Positions 32,801 to 45,300 of a stretch of 64,000 nt of DNA are shown piece after piece. Source of the DNA: Argopecten irradians (taxonomy: Eukaryota; Mollusca; Bivalvia; Pectinida; Pectinidae); assembly GCF_041381155.1 (NCBI RefSeq), contig NC_091134.1, positions 31,687,540-31,751,539 on the forward strand, given 5' to 3'. Both the position numbers and the translations under genes were made by a program. The stretch's first letter is position 1; each line of letters begins with the position of its first letter. The notes under the pieces are model-generated. The model had not been told where the DNA came from, did no database searches, and saw nothing but the letters and a program-made list of their open reading frames with translations.

Positions 32801-35800
32801 TTGTTTTTTTGAAAAATACCAGAATTGATCTTAGCTTTAACAAAGTTCAGCAGCTAACAGTGCGATTTTTTATTTGTTTTAAACAGCGACGAGTTACATA
32901 GAAATTAAGTGAATGTTCATAGTAATTGAGTTTGATATATCTGAGTTTTACTGCATGCATATTAAATAAAAAGTAAAGCATAATACAGAATTAGAAGTCC
33001 TACATAAAATGTGTCTATGAAGTTTCATGGAAATATCTCTGCTGGTTTTAGAGTTGTGCTCCAGAAACGATTCTTACACAAAAATCTGCCATTTTTAGCA
33101 ATGTTTCCATGGTTACAGAAAAAAGTACAAAAAGTGAAAACCTTAAAATAGCAAACGGCACTACTAGACCATAAGACCAATGTGTCTATGAAGTTTCGTG
33201 GAAATATCTCTTCTAGTTTTAGAGTTATGCTCCGGAACGAACCTGGTACAAAAATATGATATTTTCAGCAATGTTTCCATGGTTACAGAAAAAAGTACAC
33301 AAATGAAAACCTAAAAATAGCAAAAGGCACTACTAGACCATAAGACCAATGTGTGTATGAAGTTTTGTGGAAATATCTCTACTGGTTTTAGAGTTATGCT
33401 CCGGAAACCATTCGTACGGACGGACGGACGGACGGACGGACGGAACCCATTTGTATATCCCCCGCCAACTTCGTTGGGCGGGGGATAATAACGCGAACAT
33501 ATCATTAGAGATCTTTTTCGAAGTATACACTGGATTATTAGTGGTACAAAGGACAAACACAGAATACAAAAATTGAAAGATTAAAAAAAGAGGATCAGTA
33601 AAATGTCAGTAGAGAACAGTCTGAAGACGAAACATACCGGCCTGGCAACTGCCCCACATGGGATTCGAACCCGCATCCTAGAGTTGGAGGGCTTGTGGTT
33701 ATATGTCGAGACATCTTAACCACAAGGCCACCGCGGCCCCTCGAGGTCAAATAAAGATCACAGTGAAATATTGATAAGTTCATAGACGAAAAGTGATATC
33801 ACGCTAAAATAGCTATGAATTTGAGGTCTGCATACACTGAATTCTTACTAGATTTAATACTACAATGTATATGTAAGTCAAGGATCAAACAAAAGCTAAA
33901 AGCTAAACCTTAATTATTTGTTATTTCAATTAGCACTATAATGTCAAATACTAAATTTATGATTTACATGTACACAAACGACATAGACATATTACATTGA
34001 TATCTAAAACTGGAAACACAAGTATGACTTAATTGTTCTTATGTGGCAGATATACGTAAAAGCCAACGAAAACTACATCAATCAACAGAACAAATGTCAT
34101 AAATGCAACCGTAGATACAGCTCACTTTCTATCTTCAAGTATCTGTATAAGTATAGTTTTACCGTCTATAAAACGATTGTTATGTCTTGCATCAATGTCA
34201 ACAAGTAGTTGTGTTGTGTGAGTGTTATAAACCTTCCCCCACCAGGGAAGCAAAGACAGTGATTGTTTTATTATTTGTTTTACATTGTTATAATTCTACT
34301 ATTACTCATAAGGACATATTTTTATCATATATGGCACTCTATACGGTACACACGTTAAGCTACACATATCATGTTAAAGTTTCCTATGGAAGTAATCTTT
34401 CTGATTTAGATTTAGGTTAAATATTCTGAAAGTCAACACCTCCGTCACCACCTCTTTCGTCTGTGAGAGTTGATAATTTCCCCAACTGTCCAACCACGGA
34501 CTTGTCTAAGCTTTCAACAATCCCCAATAAATGACAAGCCATAAAAGCTCGTAAGTGTCTTTGAATCCTTAATCAAGTTCAATGAACCATCTATGCATGG
34601 TACTATATAATAATGTACACTTTTATTACGGACAAAATATTATATTTGAGGAAATAAGCGGCTTAAAGCCAGATTGTCTAAAGCTGACAATATTGGTAGA
34701 GAGAGGCCTGAAACTGTCTTACACACCACTGGACATAGCAAGAGAATATCTCATAAGGGACATCTGATATTTTACTCATACATTTTTCATTCTCTTATTA
34801 CATGTTGTTTAACTTACATCATTGTCGGCTTTAGATCAACATTAAGTGTTGGGATACTCTACCCACAGGTGCCCGGGTTCCATTTAAATACGAGATAAAT
34901 TATATAGTAAGGGTGCTATAATCTACCTCATGTTTTATCGAGCCCGAGAACTTCTTATTCTATTTCGTTGCAAAGTGTGGTTAAGGCCAAGGATTACAGA
35001 GTGTTTCATTTCTATTACATTTTGTCTCCAGAGGGTTGCATAAACGAGTATTTCTCCCACATCTAGTCTACATTCTCACATACTTATGGGTGTAATATTG
35101 ACTACCCATGCAATACAGCCGCCTTTTGTTCAAGGCGTTAACAAAATTATTATTTTCTCGGTAAAACTTTAATGTTTTCAGAAACTCATCCGGTTTTACT
35201 ATTAAAGATGTAAACAACGGAATTTGCATTGAAATTATCGCACAATGTGCATGTATAGAGAATTGACTAGCAGTCGAGGTTCTCTTCCAACTTAATTCAA
35301 AATGGAGGGATATCCTATTTGTAAAATGGCAATAAAACGTCGAGGTATGAGAGAAAAATACTGTTTCATATGTGGATATGAAGGATAGGGATATTCTACC
35401 TCGGGATCACAAGATGCTGTAAAACCCTCGGCAAGCCTCGTTTTGCAATATTTTGTGACCATTGGGTGGACTATCCCTGTCCTTCATATCTATATATGAA
35501 AGAGCATTATATTAAAACCCCGTACCGTTACAAAGGTGGCGAGGACAAAATCAAGAAACTCAAGTAATCTGCCGAAGTTTGATTACAGTAATGTCTATAT
35601 ACATGTATTATCACAATAAACCACAACAGTTGTAAAATGGCTAAAAAGCCTACATACACAGGCATTGCGTGTCAAGGACGTTGTTGATAGGCTGATATCA
35701 AAGGTAAGCTCATTATGAGTATGGATATAGGAACAAGGAAGTGAAACCTTAATACACGAGCAAATAGTAAAAGGTGTTTAATTCATACAGTCTGGTACAC

Positions 35801-37308
35801 ACCTATACTTGTGTTTGGTGAGAGACCGAATGGGTTGTTTCGAATTCTTCAGGAGACAAAAACATATCATAAAGGGTTTTTTTTTCTGCAATATTTCAAG
35901 TGCAGTTTTGATTTTTTGAATGAAAACGTACGGTTGGCGAAACAAGAAAGTCCTTACAATCTTTTATTTTAATGCGGAAACATTTCATACTTTAAACAAC
36001 TCTATTCTTTAGTCAATGAATGTTCTGTTAGATTTCAAAGTAGAATGCTTCCTTCTTTCAACTAGTATATACTACATGAATATAGCATTAGTTTTATCAA
36101 CTCAGCAAATCTATAACCTTTTGACGCTGTTACTTAATGGTGATCAGTGTAATTATTTGTAAAATTTTGAATTCAATATCGCAAAGTATGTTATAAATCT
36201 AATACCAGTGATATATCTTACAGTGTTCCAGGTTACAGTCACCTTTATCAATATTCGCAAATACCAATTTGACATTTGTTATTCAATACATTTTTTGCAC
36301 TGCTACAATTCAATACTTAAAAGACTGCATGTTATCAGTGAAATGTAAGGCCCTTACATCTTATTGCTTTATTACAGACTAGAAGTCATTTGTATCGCTA
36401 TAGTCCGAATTATTCTGCCGATCTATATATCATCTTTAGATGTAGACATTGTGCGCTTAAGGTCTATAAAATGCAGAATAGTTTGGACTAGATACGGGCC
36501 CCGTTTGGAACCATCTGTTGTTGACAATCTATACAAAGTATATACCTTTGTCATTGAAATAAATCTACCAGGTATTTAAATGTATACATATCACATATTT
36601 ATTGGCCAAAGAAAAAGTAATGTCAATGTATGCATATCAGAAATCTATGGATTCTTACAAAAGTATATCTTTAGGATACGAATACTTGAAGCAGTAAATA
36701 CTGTTTGGGCCAAAGGTGTAATTCCAACGGTGGCGACAAACATGTCGTCAAATATTCTTGTCCCATTATCAATACACCAAATACACATCATGGATAACTA
36801 TGATATATAGCTTAGGTCGAATCCTAGGACCACGCAACTTGCAAGAATTTTTCAGCAGAAGTCAAACATTCGTCTTTTAAAATTGACTTTATCTAGAGTA
36901 TTAATGTTCGTTTTCGTTCACCCCTATTTTTGCATACTGGAATGTTCTATTATTAAAATTAGAAGTCTTCAAATTCCTCTGTAGGTGTGAGTAACTATAA
37001 ACAAATTTCTCCTGAAATTTCAAAATGAACTGCCCCAGCTATTGGACTGGGAGAATTCAAGTGTGGCTCCAAAGAGGGGGGGGACAAAAATCAGCATAAG
37101 AATATATTTTACACATACCCCCGGCATGACCAGGTGGTTCGGGTGTAGTACTGGTGGTGGTTACGGCAGTGGTAGTGTTGAGGAACTCTGTTGATGACTG
37201 TGTGGTTGATGATGTTGTGACATTATCAAATGTGATGGTTGTGTTGAAGTCGACTATTGTCGTCGGAAAGGTTGTGGAATTCTGGCTTTCCATGGTCGCT
37301 GAATCTAA
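29866..37308 (-). CDS. Single-pass membrane protein with LAT-like tyrosine-rich tail
   Basis: Three supported exons: 37119-37308, 32479-32554 and 29866-30505, all GT/AG and in phase. From the first ATG (37291-37293) the product is 296 residues. Residues 1-58 are a Thr/Ser-rich, probably O-glycosylated ectodomain with several N-x-S/T sites. Residues 60-83 are a hydrophobic helix (VLALLIGVAVFFFI), followed by a strong basic stop-transfer run (RRRRRKRKKRK). The 213-residue tail is charged and carries many tyrosines. Y141, Y254, Y267 and Y293 are in Y-x-N context (Grb2-SH2 type) and Y160 is YIQP. A 7-residue repeat lies at 214-241. The small ectodomain, one helix and multiple Y-x-N sites resemble LAT/NTAL-type adaptors in layout only; no sequence homology is claimed. 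An upstream exon with a signal peptide may exist, since the frame stays open upstream of the ATG at the exon start; none was found. Not recognised. Confidence 0.75.
30038..30126 (-). repeat. 21-nt coding tandem repeat in the tyrosine-rich tail
   Basis: Encodes four imperfect heptads of the type K/N-D-x-S-x-K-V: KDTSGKV, KDASNKV, NDTSGKV, KDKSGNA. Likely expanded by replication slippage. Separates the membrane-proximal and distal tyrosine clusters. Confidence 0.8.
31420..32110 (+). repeat. Probable dispersed repeat element in intron
   Basis: Starts near AAGAGGCCCATGGGCCTTTA (palindromic) and contains stretches such as GGCCCCGCCCCTTAGGCCCC. Ends near a GACGGACCACGGACGACGAC run. The composition is GC-richer than its surroundings and it is non-coding. 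I believe similar sequences are common in bivalve introns, but the family was not verified. Lies in the intron between the last two exons of the tyrosine-rich membrane protein. Confidence 0.5.
33011..33480 (+). repeat. 170-bp tandem repeat ending in (GGAC)n
   Basis: Two and a half units with starts near 33011, 33182 and 33351 (GTGTCTATGAAGTTTC, GGAAATATCTCT and TTTCCATGGTTACAGAAAAA are shared). They end in a GGAC tetranucleotide run (about 33416-33443), followed by a small inverted repeat (CCCCCGCCAACTTCGTTGG and GGCGGGGG). Looks like a dispersed non-autonomous element with internal tandem units. Confidence 0.75.
33636..33740 (-). mobile_element. tRNA-derived SINE, 5' head only
   Basis: The minus strand reads GGGGCCGCGGTGGCCTTGTG (A-box part) and later GGGTTCGAACCC-like B box (33660-33672). 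It matches the head of the copy at 1235-1450 closely but lacks the body and tail. Truncated copy, better preserved than the others. Confidence 0.75.
35363..35501. repeat. 139-bp inverted repeat (hairpin)
   Basis: The left arm TTTCATATGTGGATATGAAG with GATAGGGATA pairs with the right arm TATCCCTGTCCTTCATATCT ending ATATATGAAA. The centre contains CCTCGGGATCAC and CCTCGGCAAGCCTCG. Fits a small foldback element in an intron of the tyrosine-rich membrane protein. Confidence 0.7.
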
Positions 37309-40062
37309 CTGTAACAAACATTTTTAATGCTTTAGTGTTGCTGCAAAAAAACAATTTTTGATGTTACTTCTTTGGATAGAATACCTAGTTCTAGATCGTG
37401 AAACCAACTTTTTGTTTAGCGAAAAGTAAATAATTTATGTAATGGCTTCATATTTGTAATTTTAATAAGGCCATGATAGAGACATGAATCAAATGGAATT
37501 ATCCGATTACATCCATACACACATGGCAACCATGCCTGGAACTGATGACATATTTCTTAACATTTTAAAGACTGCATCATAAATTCAACAAACTAACTCT
37601 AATAATATCATAACATGAACATTTAAAAACAGGAAATTGTCAAAAACTCGTCATTGACAAATCATGCCATTTCACATAAATCAAAGCTGAAAGTAAGTTT
37701 TGATTTCATATTGCAATGTACAATATATTAAGTAAATGAACATGCATAATCCGAAGGAAAAACAAATATTAAGTAATAATTATAATTAGGAATGTATTTT
37801 ATCTTTATGTTTAATATATATAAGTTCATCTTAAATGTCTTAAGCTAACATTAATCATACCGTTTTCCTTACGAATTCCTTGATTGCATAGAAGCATTGA
37901 AGATGAATTATTCGTTCACAAAATTTCCTAGATAAAAATACAGTAGGTGATTAATTTTGTACTATCCAATAGAAATTCCAGCTGAATATACACTTCCAAG
38001 AAGATGTGTAATAATTTACTCAGAATCGTGACCTCGTGGGTTACAGAAAATTGTTATGCACCGCCTATGCTGCTTACTACAAATGCTTTAAAGTATTTAA
38101 GTGCCATGCATCTCTTTGTTTAGTAGGTCTTTCCTGTGTTGCTGATGACATGGAGATTATGTAATCTAACATTAAATGTGTATAAACTATGACTTAAGTG
38201 ATAGTTATAACACTCGTAGGGGGATAAGCTAGATGATGTTCACTTTAACTACACAAGTATATATTATCTTACAATTTATAAGTCCATTTTGTATCAGAAA
38301 CTATATGAACTGATAAAACATTTATTAGACGTTTTTTTCGTATATATATCTTAATACATTTTACATTTTAAATCAAAGTAACAAAATGCATCATTTTAGT
38401 ACTTGTACCTTCATTTGTATACATAGTTAATGTTAGTAAACTGTACTTAAATGAACATCATTGTATTTCGATCTTAGAAACAACGATAAAGTTTACATGA
38501 TTATTGGTATAAATGGGATGTTCGATTTCGAAAAGGGCAAGAAAAAAAAATCTTCTGTGTCAATATTAAGTAGGATAGGGCTATGTAACGGTATAATATG
38601 TATATATATAATGTGTACAATTCGACAGAGTACGATTTTTATGAACATGTATACACACACGTATATCAACACGAGACGTATACACATGGGTACACAAATT
38701 CATTTCCTCGTCAACAAAAGTATGTGTGCGATTTCCCACCTTGAATGTTTATTCAAAGGGCAGGGTATACATATCTTGACCTGAACAAACGTGTAGACTT
38801 AAATATACCCAGCTAGACGGCATAACCGTCAGCCGAAATAAAATATCATGCTGGTATTACACTATATGTGTATAGACAGTATCAGTATAATGTAAATGAT
38901 ACGCAAACCGAAACCAAGATTTAGACCTCTCCCCAATCGCCATTTTACGGTATTTCACTGTATATGTAGCTATCTAGTTCACAAATGATTAGGCGTTTTA
39001 AAGCACATTCCGTGACCGACTAATACTATTAAACGCTACTGTTTATAACTCTCCTAGTTTGGACAGCTTTTGTTGTCACGGACGAGGGGTCACTCAGGTG
39101 AGATATATTTACCTGTAGATCCGGTGGGGAAACTATCTATCTGATCCCTCCATCCACACCTCCCTAGATTATGACATTGATCACATCATAGGACTGGTCA
39201 TTTTGTCGCCTTCTCAGTTCTGTCTTCACACTCACACAAAAACGTAACACAGGAAGTCACTGATAACCCAACCAGGAAGCTATAAGATATAGTTACTATT
39301 TCGAGGAATTTGATAAAAACTGAAAAGGGCGGGACGTTTAAAAACTGTTGATATGTATTGATCGTTATTTCAGTGTGCAATAAACTATGTTACTTTTCCC
39401 TTGCTCTATAAATGTCTATAAAGTGACTTATTTACATACAACATGTATATAAAGTTTACCAAATTAATTTCGGGGAGATTATTCATTAGTATATTTACAA
39501 TTATTTGACTTAATTAGAGAAACAAAACCGCGTTATCGTATCGGTTAAAGGGTCAGATATGTCATTACATATGTAATTGAAAACATGTAATTGAAAACAT
39601 ATAGCAGTTTTGTTTTCCTGAATATGAAAATAATGAGAACGAAATACCGTACATACATTAGAATTATTATTTCTAAACATTTATCTTAAGTAAGTGATCA
39701 CGGACGTTTTTACCTTATGTGTTATGCCGAGTGTTACCTCTCATTGCACTAATGGAAAGATGTTAGCAACCTTCCAAGACAGGCTTGCAAAATTAAAACA
39801 AATAATAAATAAACTAGTTGAGAAATATGAAACAACTATTTATTATACACTGTATGTACATATTTATGAGATTGACATAAAGTCGGTTTGATATAAGTAA
39901 CAACCAAATAAGAAAATAGAAGTGATCGTCTTGCTCCATTAATAATTGCTATTTGGTTTAAGTTCGTGTATCCATATCAAGAGTTTTTTCCTTTGATTCC
40001 GTATGACTGTAGTTTATGGATAAATAGCCTGTGTGACACTTTATCGAGGGTTTTGCTAAAGT

Positions 40063-40413
40063 CTAAGGCAAAAAAATATGTCTGTTTAGGGTTACCCGAC
40101 CGACCCTTATTTTTTACCCCCGACCCTAATTTTTTTCTGTACCTAGAAGAACTTTTAATAGTTTTACTCTAGGAAAATCTGAGCTGTTGATACCTTCTTT
40201 CTTAGTCAAATCTCCATTTATGCATTGTTAAATAAAGAGTCAAGAGTGAAAGACACTAATGTTTAATAATTTTATTGATAAATAGGAGCCACATATCTGT
40301 TTAGTAAACAGCTCGCTATTGCATCTGAACTTGACAAATATATATAATCCCTATCTATTGACCCTATTTTTTGCCAATGTAACCCTAAACAAACGTATAT
40401 TTTTTGGCCTAAG
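40063..40413. mobile_element. 351-bp terminal-inverted-repeat element
   Basis: The left end CTAAGGCAAAAAAATATG...TTTAGGGTTAC is mirrored at the right end (reverse complement CTTAGGCCAAAAAATATACG...TTTAGGGTTAC), giving terminal repeats of about 33 bp. The interior includes (C/G)ACCCTTATTTTTT-type stretches near both ends. No coding capacity; probable MITE. No target-site duplication was defined. Confidence 0.75.
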
Positions 40414-41996
40414 TACATACATATTATGTCCAATATATAATATTGTCTTCACAAGCGAACCAAGCTATCTTTTGTTCGTGACCTCAATTTTCTGAATCCC
40501 TTTTCTCCTCGTGCCGAACTATATTCAATATGATGAGCATATTTGATATACGTTAGTACACGTAAGACACCCAAGATTTTAAAGGAATTTCGCCCCAAAA
40601 ACGGAAAAATATGCAGAATACTGTATTGATATGCTTGGTGATCAAAACTACCATGTAATATATATTTTTATGGAGTTTGGTCTGAAGTACAAAACTTGTG
40701 ATTTTGGCTCTTTTGTCTTTTCATTTGTCAGATGAAAATCAATGACATTGGGTCCTGTTTAAAGTATCCTACCCTTTAATAACAACAATTGATATAAACA
40801 GTTTGTTGAATTTGCTCTCTATCTTACTGTTACTAAGTTTTAGAACTTAAAATTAACATAGTTTTAGCTTTAATTATAGTCTACATGCTACATGGGGTAG
40901 ATTTTTTTTATTGATTTTTTTTTAAATAATTTTATCCACGGATAGAATGTTTCAAGCTTCCATCTATGGTTTAGATAAGACATTGAGTAAAATTGTTTTT
41001 AATTTAATTTCATCATTTTTATATATTTAATTAATTTTTATTGTATTTTATCTTTAAATATTTTTTCCACAAAAAATATAAACCGCAATAATGCTAAGTA
41101 AATAGAGACAGAGCAAAAGTGTAAAACAAATGGCAATATTCGGAGGGGGAAAGATACTAATAAAGTACAAAAACGGATAGGAAAGAAGTAGGGAGAATTT
41201 TTAAATAAGCTGTGTCATGATTTAAAGGAGGTAGGGAGAGAGATTAAGAAATAAGGAGACGGTAATTTAATTACTTAGGAAAATATTAAAAGAGAGTATA
41301 AAATATTTCCCTATGTAGAGAATTGGTTACAATGAAAATGGGAGATTGAGGATAGAATGCATAGTGGAAAAAGAAAACTTTTTTAAAAATCTGATAATAT
41401 TTAATGACATATATAGTTTTGAAATTAAGTAACTCCTTGGCATAAGACACTTTTTTTTGTAGTTATGTAATAAACTAATTTAGTTTTATTATATTGGATT
41501 GCAATGTAGTAATTTAAATAAATCTTCAATGCATCAGCCCCTTCGACATGCACTCCCGAATTATATTGTAATAATGTATATTGTCAATGCAGACCTTTAA
41601 TTGGATACGGATCTCACCTAGTATAACATAAAATTCAAGGATATGTTTATTATTATTATTATTCAAGCTGAGAACGCAGTTAATGGTGAATCCCTGCGTA
41701 TTTGTGATAATTGCTGTTCTTCCTAATTTATTATTGGTTTGGAATAGTTATTTCAGTTTTGATAGCAAGATATATTTACATATTCATCGACTAACTTGTT
41801 AAACTTGGCATTACGGGAAGGCTCATAATTTATAAAATCAAGAAAAAAAATACAAAAATCGGAAACGGTAATTTATTTGTTCGCGGAGAATGAACGCATA
41901 TACGGAGAAACTCACCTTTAATTTCAGTACATGTACAATAAAATGACAGGTACTTAGAGATACTTTGACGATAACAATGTAGGATTGTCTCCAGGA

Positions 41997-42004
41997 TGAC
42001 GTCA
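41997..42004 (+). promoter_or_regulatory. Palindromic CRE motif upstream of the lectin-like gene
   Basis: TGACGTCA about 300 bp upstream of the signal-peptide exon at 42307, in a region with locally raised GC content (CGGCGACC, ACGGCCGCC near 42092-42118). Consistent with a promoter-proximal bZIP site. Function not shown. Confidence 0.35.
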
Positions 42005-42306
42005 CTTTGATCGATACATTAATTGCCTGTCATTCATTAATCCAAATCAAATGAAGCGTGTCCATTCTTAGGACTAATCGGATGTGACGTCTAGCGGCGA
42101 CCTCACAAACGGCCGCCAGGATCTTTTTGGGACAATCAAACAAAGTAACTGCAGAAAAACGCAGTTCAGACCAAGAACGTTAAATATATATTTGTAATTC
42201 ATGCAACAAAACAGACGAAATTACGCCATGTAAACCTTTTCATATCGACGATTTAGTTGGACATACGAGAGTGTGAATTGGGTTCTTGAAAACTTCGGCA
42301 ACGAAA

Positions 42307-45300
42307 ATGAAATGCAGCGATATAGTCCGTTGTTTTATCCTACAGTTCCTGTGGTCTCTATCTAGTGAGTATTTTCCGAAGGAACTAATGGAGTTAAATT
42401 GAAAAAGATATTGAGAAAACGACATCCATTTATATTTTGTAAAAAAACATTACTTAAAGAAAGCTCTTCGACAAACGTTTTCATTTTGATAAATAATTTA
42501 ATTAAATACTATGACTTATGATATTTTTTCTTCAGTGTAATACTCTTTATTTATTTGTTATATATTTGTACAGAAAAAACATAAAAAACAGATGTGCTGT
42601 TTTGAATAAGTGATTTTGCTTTAGGATATTTTGTTGTAGTTTATTTGTGTTGTAAAACACGTAGTCAAATTTGTAGTCTGATTTGGATTGTATAAATGTG
42701 TTTCGTGACTTCTTAATTTCAGATGACATTAACTTATCACAAAAATAGCTGTGTTAGTACCCTTCATCAAATACATGTACATATGTAATACAACGTAAAG
42801 TTATTGTCTTCTTTGTGCTCACTAACATATTGTTCTTATCATTAACTCAAGGTTTTAAATAAACGGAAATATGAATTATTTTGAAATGAAATGTAACAGA
42901 AGATCATTTCTAAAAATTTTTTTATGAATTCAAAATTCCGTTGAGAAAAAAAGAAGATAATTTGTCAGAATTTTTATTTATTTTTAAACACCTGACTGAC
43001 AGAGTATTCTCCACCTCATTGAGTCCATGTTGTGATCAGTTGAGCGTGCTGTAGTGTACGGGGGTCAAAAGACCCATAGTGTGTTACACTGCCGAGGTGA
43101 CGTATTGTATGCTGAAGGCATTGTAATGATGTGCTACATTGTGTCACCTCTCAGGGCAATGTCAATGTTCGTCTGTCAAACACAATATGATGACATTATG
43201 TTATGTGATTACATTACAAATAACAATGTGATGATTCTGTGTAGACAACATCATCGTCATAATTTTTAAAATATGTGTCTTTCTCATCTAGAGTAATCAT
43301 TTAAGTGTATTCCTCCTTTCATTTGTCGTTATTCCACAGTTAATTGCACTAAGCAACATAACGAGGATTGCTTTAGTTATTATGTCTAAATATTCAATTA
43401 AGATATTAATGTTTCTTGTGTATTTTAGAATAAAAAAAAATGTATTAAAGATGCTCCACCGCTGACAAATGGTATTTTTTCACTATCAAAAACAGGAGCA
43501 GTCGATTTAGTATTCTTCTTCAGTTACAAAATTTACTTACTTTACACCATTACCACCATTGAAAAGTTTGAGCTTCTAATTTTACTTCAAGTTAAAGATA
43601 TGAAAAATAATTAATTGCATCCCGAAAAAATTCCGTGTCACTATATCCTACATGGAATGAAGTACTGATTGCGCATGCACAAAAGGCGAAATAAATGATT
43701 TTATATTATTTTTTGTGTTAATTAGACATATATATACACGATTAAATACTAGTTATTGTTCAAATGAAGAACATCATTTATCCTCTGTCGGCGGTGGAGC
43801 ATCTTTAAATGTATATTAGTCAGTCATAGTCAAACAGTCTCAAAAACGTATCAATTTTTATCTGTCTTAGATAATAATTCTATTGTTGTCATCAATCTAT
43901 GTTCACTGAAATCGAAGACAAAGAGAGTGCTTTTAATAGCACAACAGTCACATTTAAAGAGTACAATATCTACAATGCTTGCCTAAAAAGAGATGCATTT
44001 ATATAAACTGATACCAACACATTCGTATTATGGCTAAGATGATATTTCTCATTATACAGTGTATGCCTGTGTAACAATAAAACCCATACATTGTATGTAT
44101 TGAAATTCTCAAAGTGTCGGTGGTGAGTAACAGTATGAAAAGTACTCATTTACAGATGTACGTACTGAGGTCGGTGTCAGTGATCCTATCGACCACATCA
44201 ATATTCTTATATTATTCTTTAAAAAAAGAAAATTGAAATCAACAATGGAGGAGCGCGTATCATTTTACTAAAGCATTCATGTTTGTAACAAGGAAATATA
44301 TTTTCTTACTGAATTTGTATTTTTTATATTTACCCGAAGAGAGGTTCTATGTTTATGCAATACTATTTTAGGATAATTTTGAAAGAAGATCACAGAAACC
44401 TAAATTCGTAATTACATTTAAAATAACACAGTTGGATTAATTTATCACCGTGATGTATCCTGGATCAACATCTAGGTCCGGTTCATTTATCTATTTATAT
44501 ATACATACCTACATACAATGTAGATAATGTAAACAAGTGTTGGTAGCCCTGTCAGTCTAGTATAGGTTTATCTTATAATCAGCTGGTACGTTTAATATCC
44601 GTGTTTACACAAGGACTTTAGTTATAAAATTGTAAATTAACTTTATTATTATGACACGTAAATTGGGTTTGTTTTTACCTGATACCTCTTTGATAAAGAT
44701 TTGTTTTCGGAAAGTTCTGCTGTACCTAAACTTAAATCGATCACATGGATACCCCCTTAGTTCTCATCGCTCTCAAATTATGCGAAAAGTAAATGCACAC
44801 GACAATATCATGGTTTACAGTATATGACAACTACTGACATGGTTTACAAACATACTTGTAATAGATAGGCTTGACTTAATAGGAAGAATATTTTGTCTTT
44901 CCGTATCGTGTCACTATAAATCTTCTTTAATCTTATCTGTATGATCTAGCTCCCTCCATCTTTTAATCGCCAATCCTCGATGATACTCACTGTCGTATTA
45001 TAGCGACGGTGATAGTAACCCCTGGGATATCGAGGGTGTTAATCTTTAATCACGTCCGCTAAATTATACGTTAATCAAACTGTTATCAAACTTGACCAGA
45101 ATTTTCTGAACCCATTCTATATAACATTGATAATGTAGAATTTATTTCTTGTGATGAGGAGTTTGTGACATCCTGTAGTGGTATCTATTGCATGACCCTG
45201 GGTTGACCTGTTCATTTTTTCTATATAGCACCATGCCCCGGAAGCCTAGTAACGTATACAAATATGTAAAGACACGATAAGATAAACCTAGACACGATAA

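Larger units (their letters stand above)
37309..42306. other. Divergent intergenic region
   Basis: About 5 kb between two head-to-head membrane-protein genes. It contains the inverted-repeat element at 40063-40413 and a TGACGTCA motif near the right-hand gene. The 5' UTR and any signal-peptide exon of the minus-strand gene should be here but could not be identified. Otherwise AT-rich, with nothing supported. Confidence 0.5.

Noticed and set aside
33311..33576. Open frames on both strands reading through RTDGRTDG/SVRPSVRP repeats
   Set aside because: These are translations of the GGAC microsatellite in a dispersed repeat.
33636..33740. tRNA-like A and B boxes, considered as a tRNA gene
   Set aside because: No cloverleaf with an acceptor stem and anticodon arm is apparent, and the same unit extends into a SINE body at 1235-1450.
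39198..39380. Minus-strand hydrophobic open frame with a good GTGAGT donor, considered as the signal-peptide exon of the adaptor-like gene
   Set aside because: It ends in phase 1, and joining to the exon at 37308 in that phase runs into a stop. The ectodomain frame needs phase 0.
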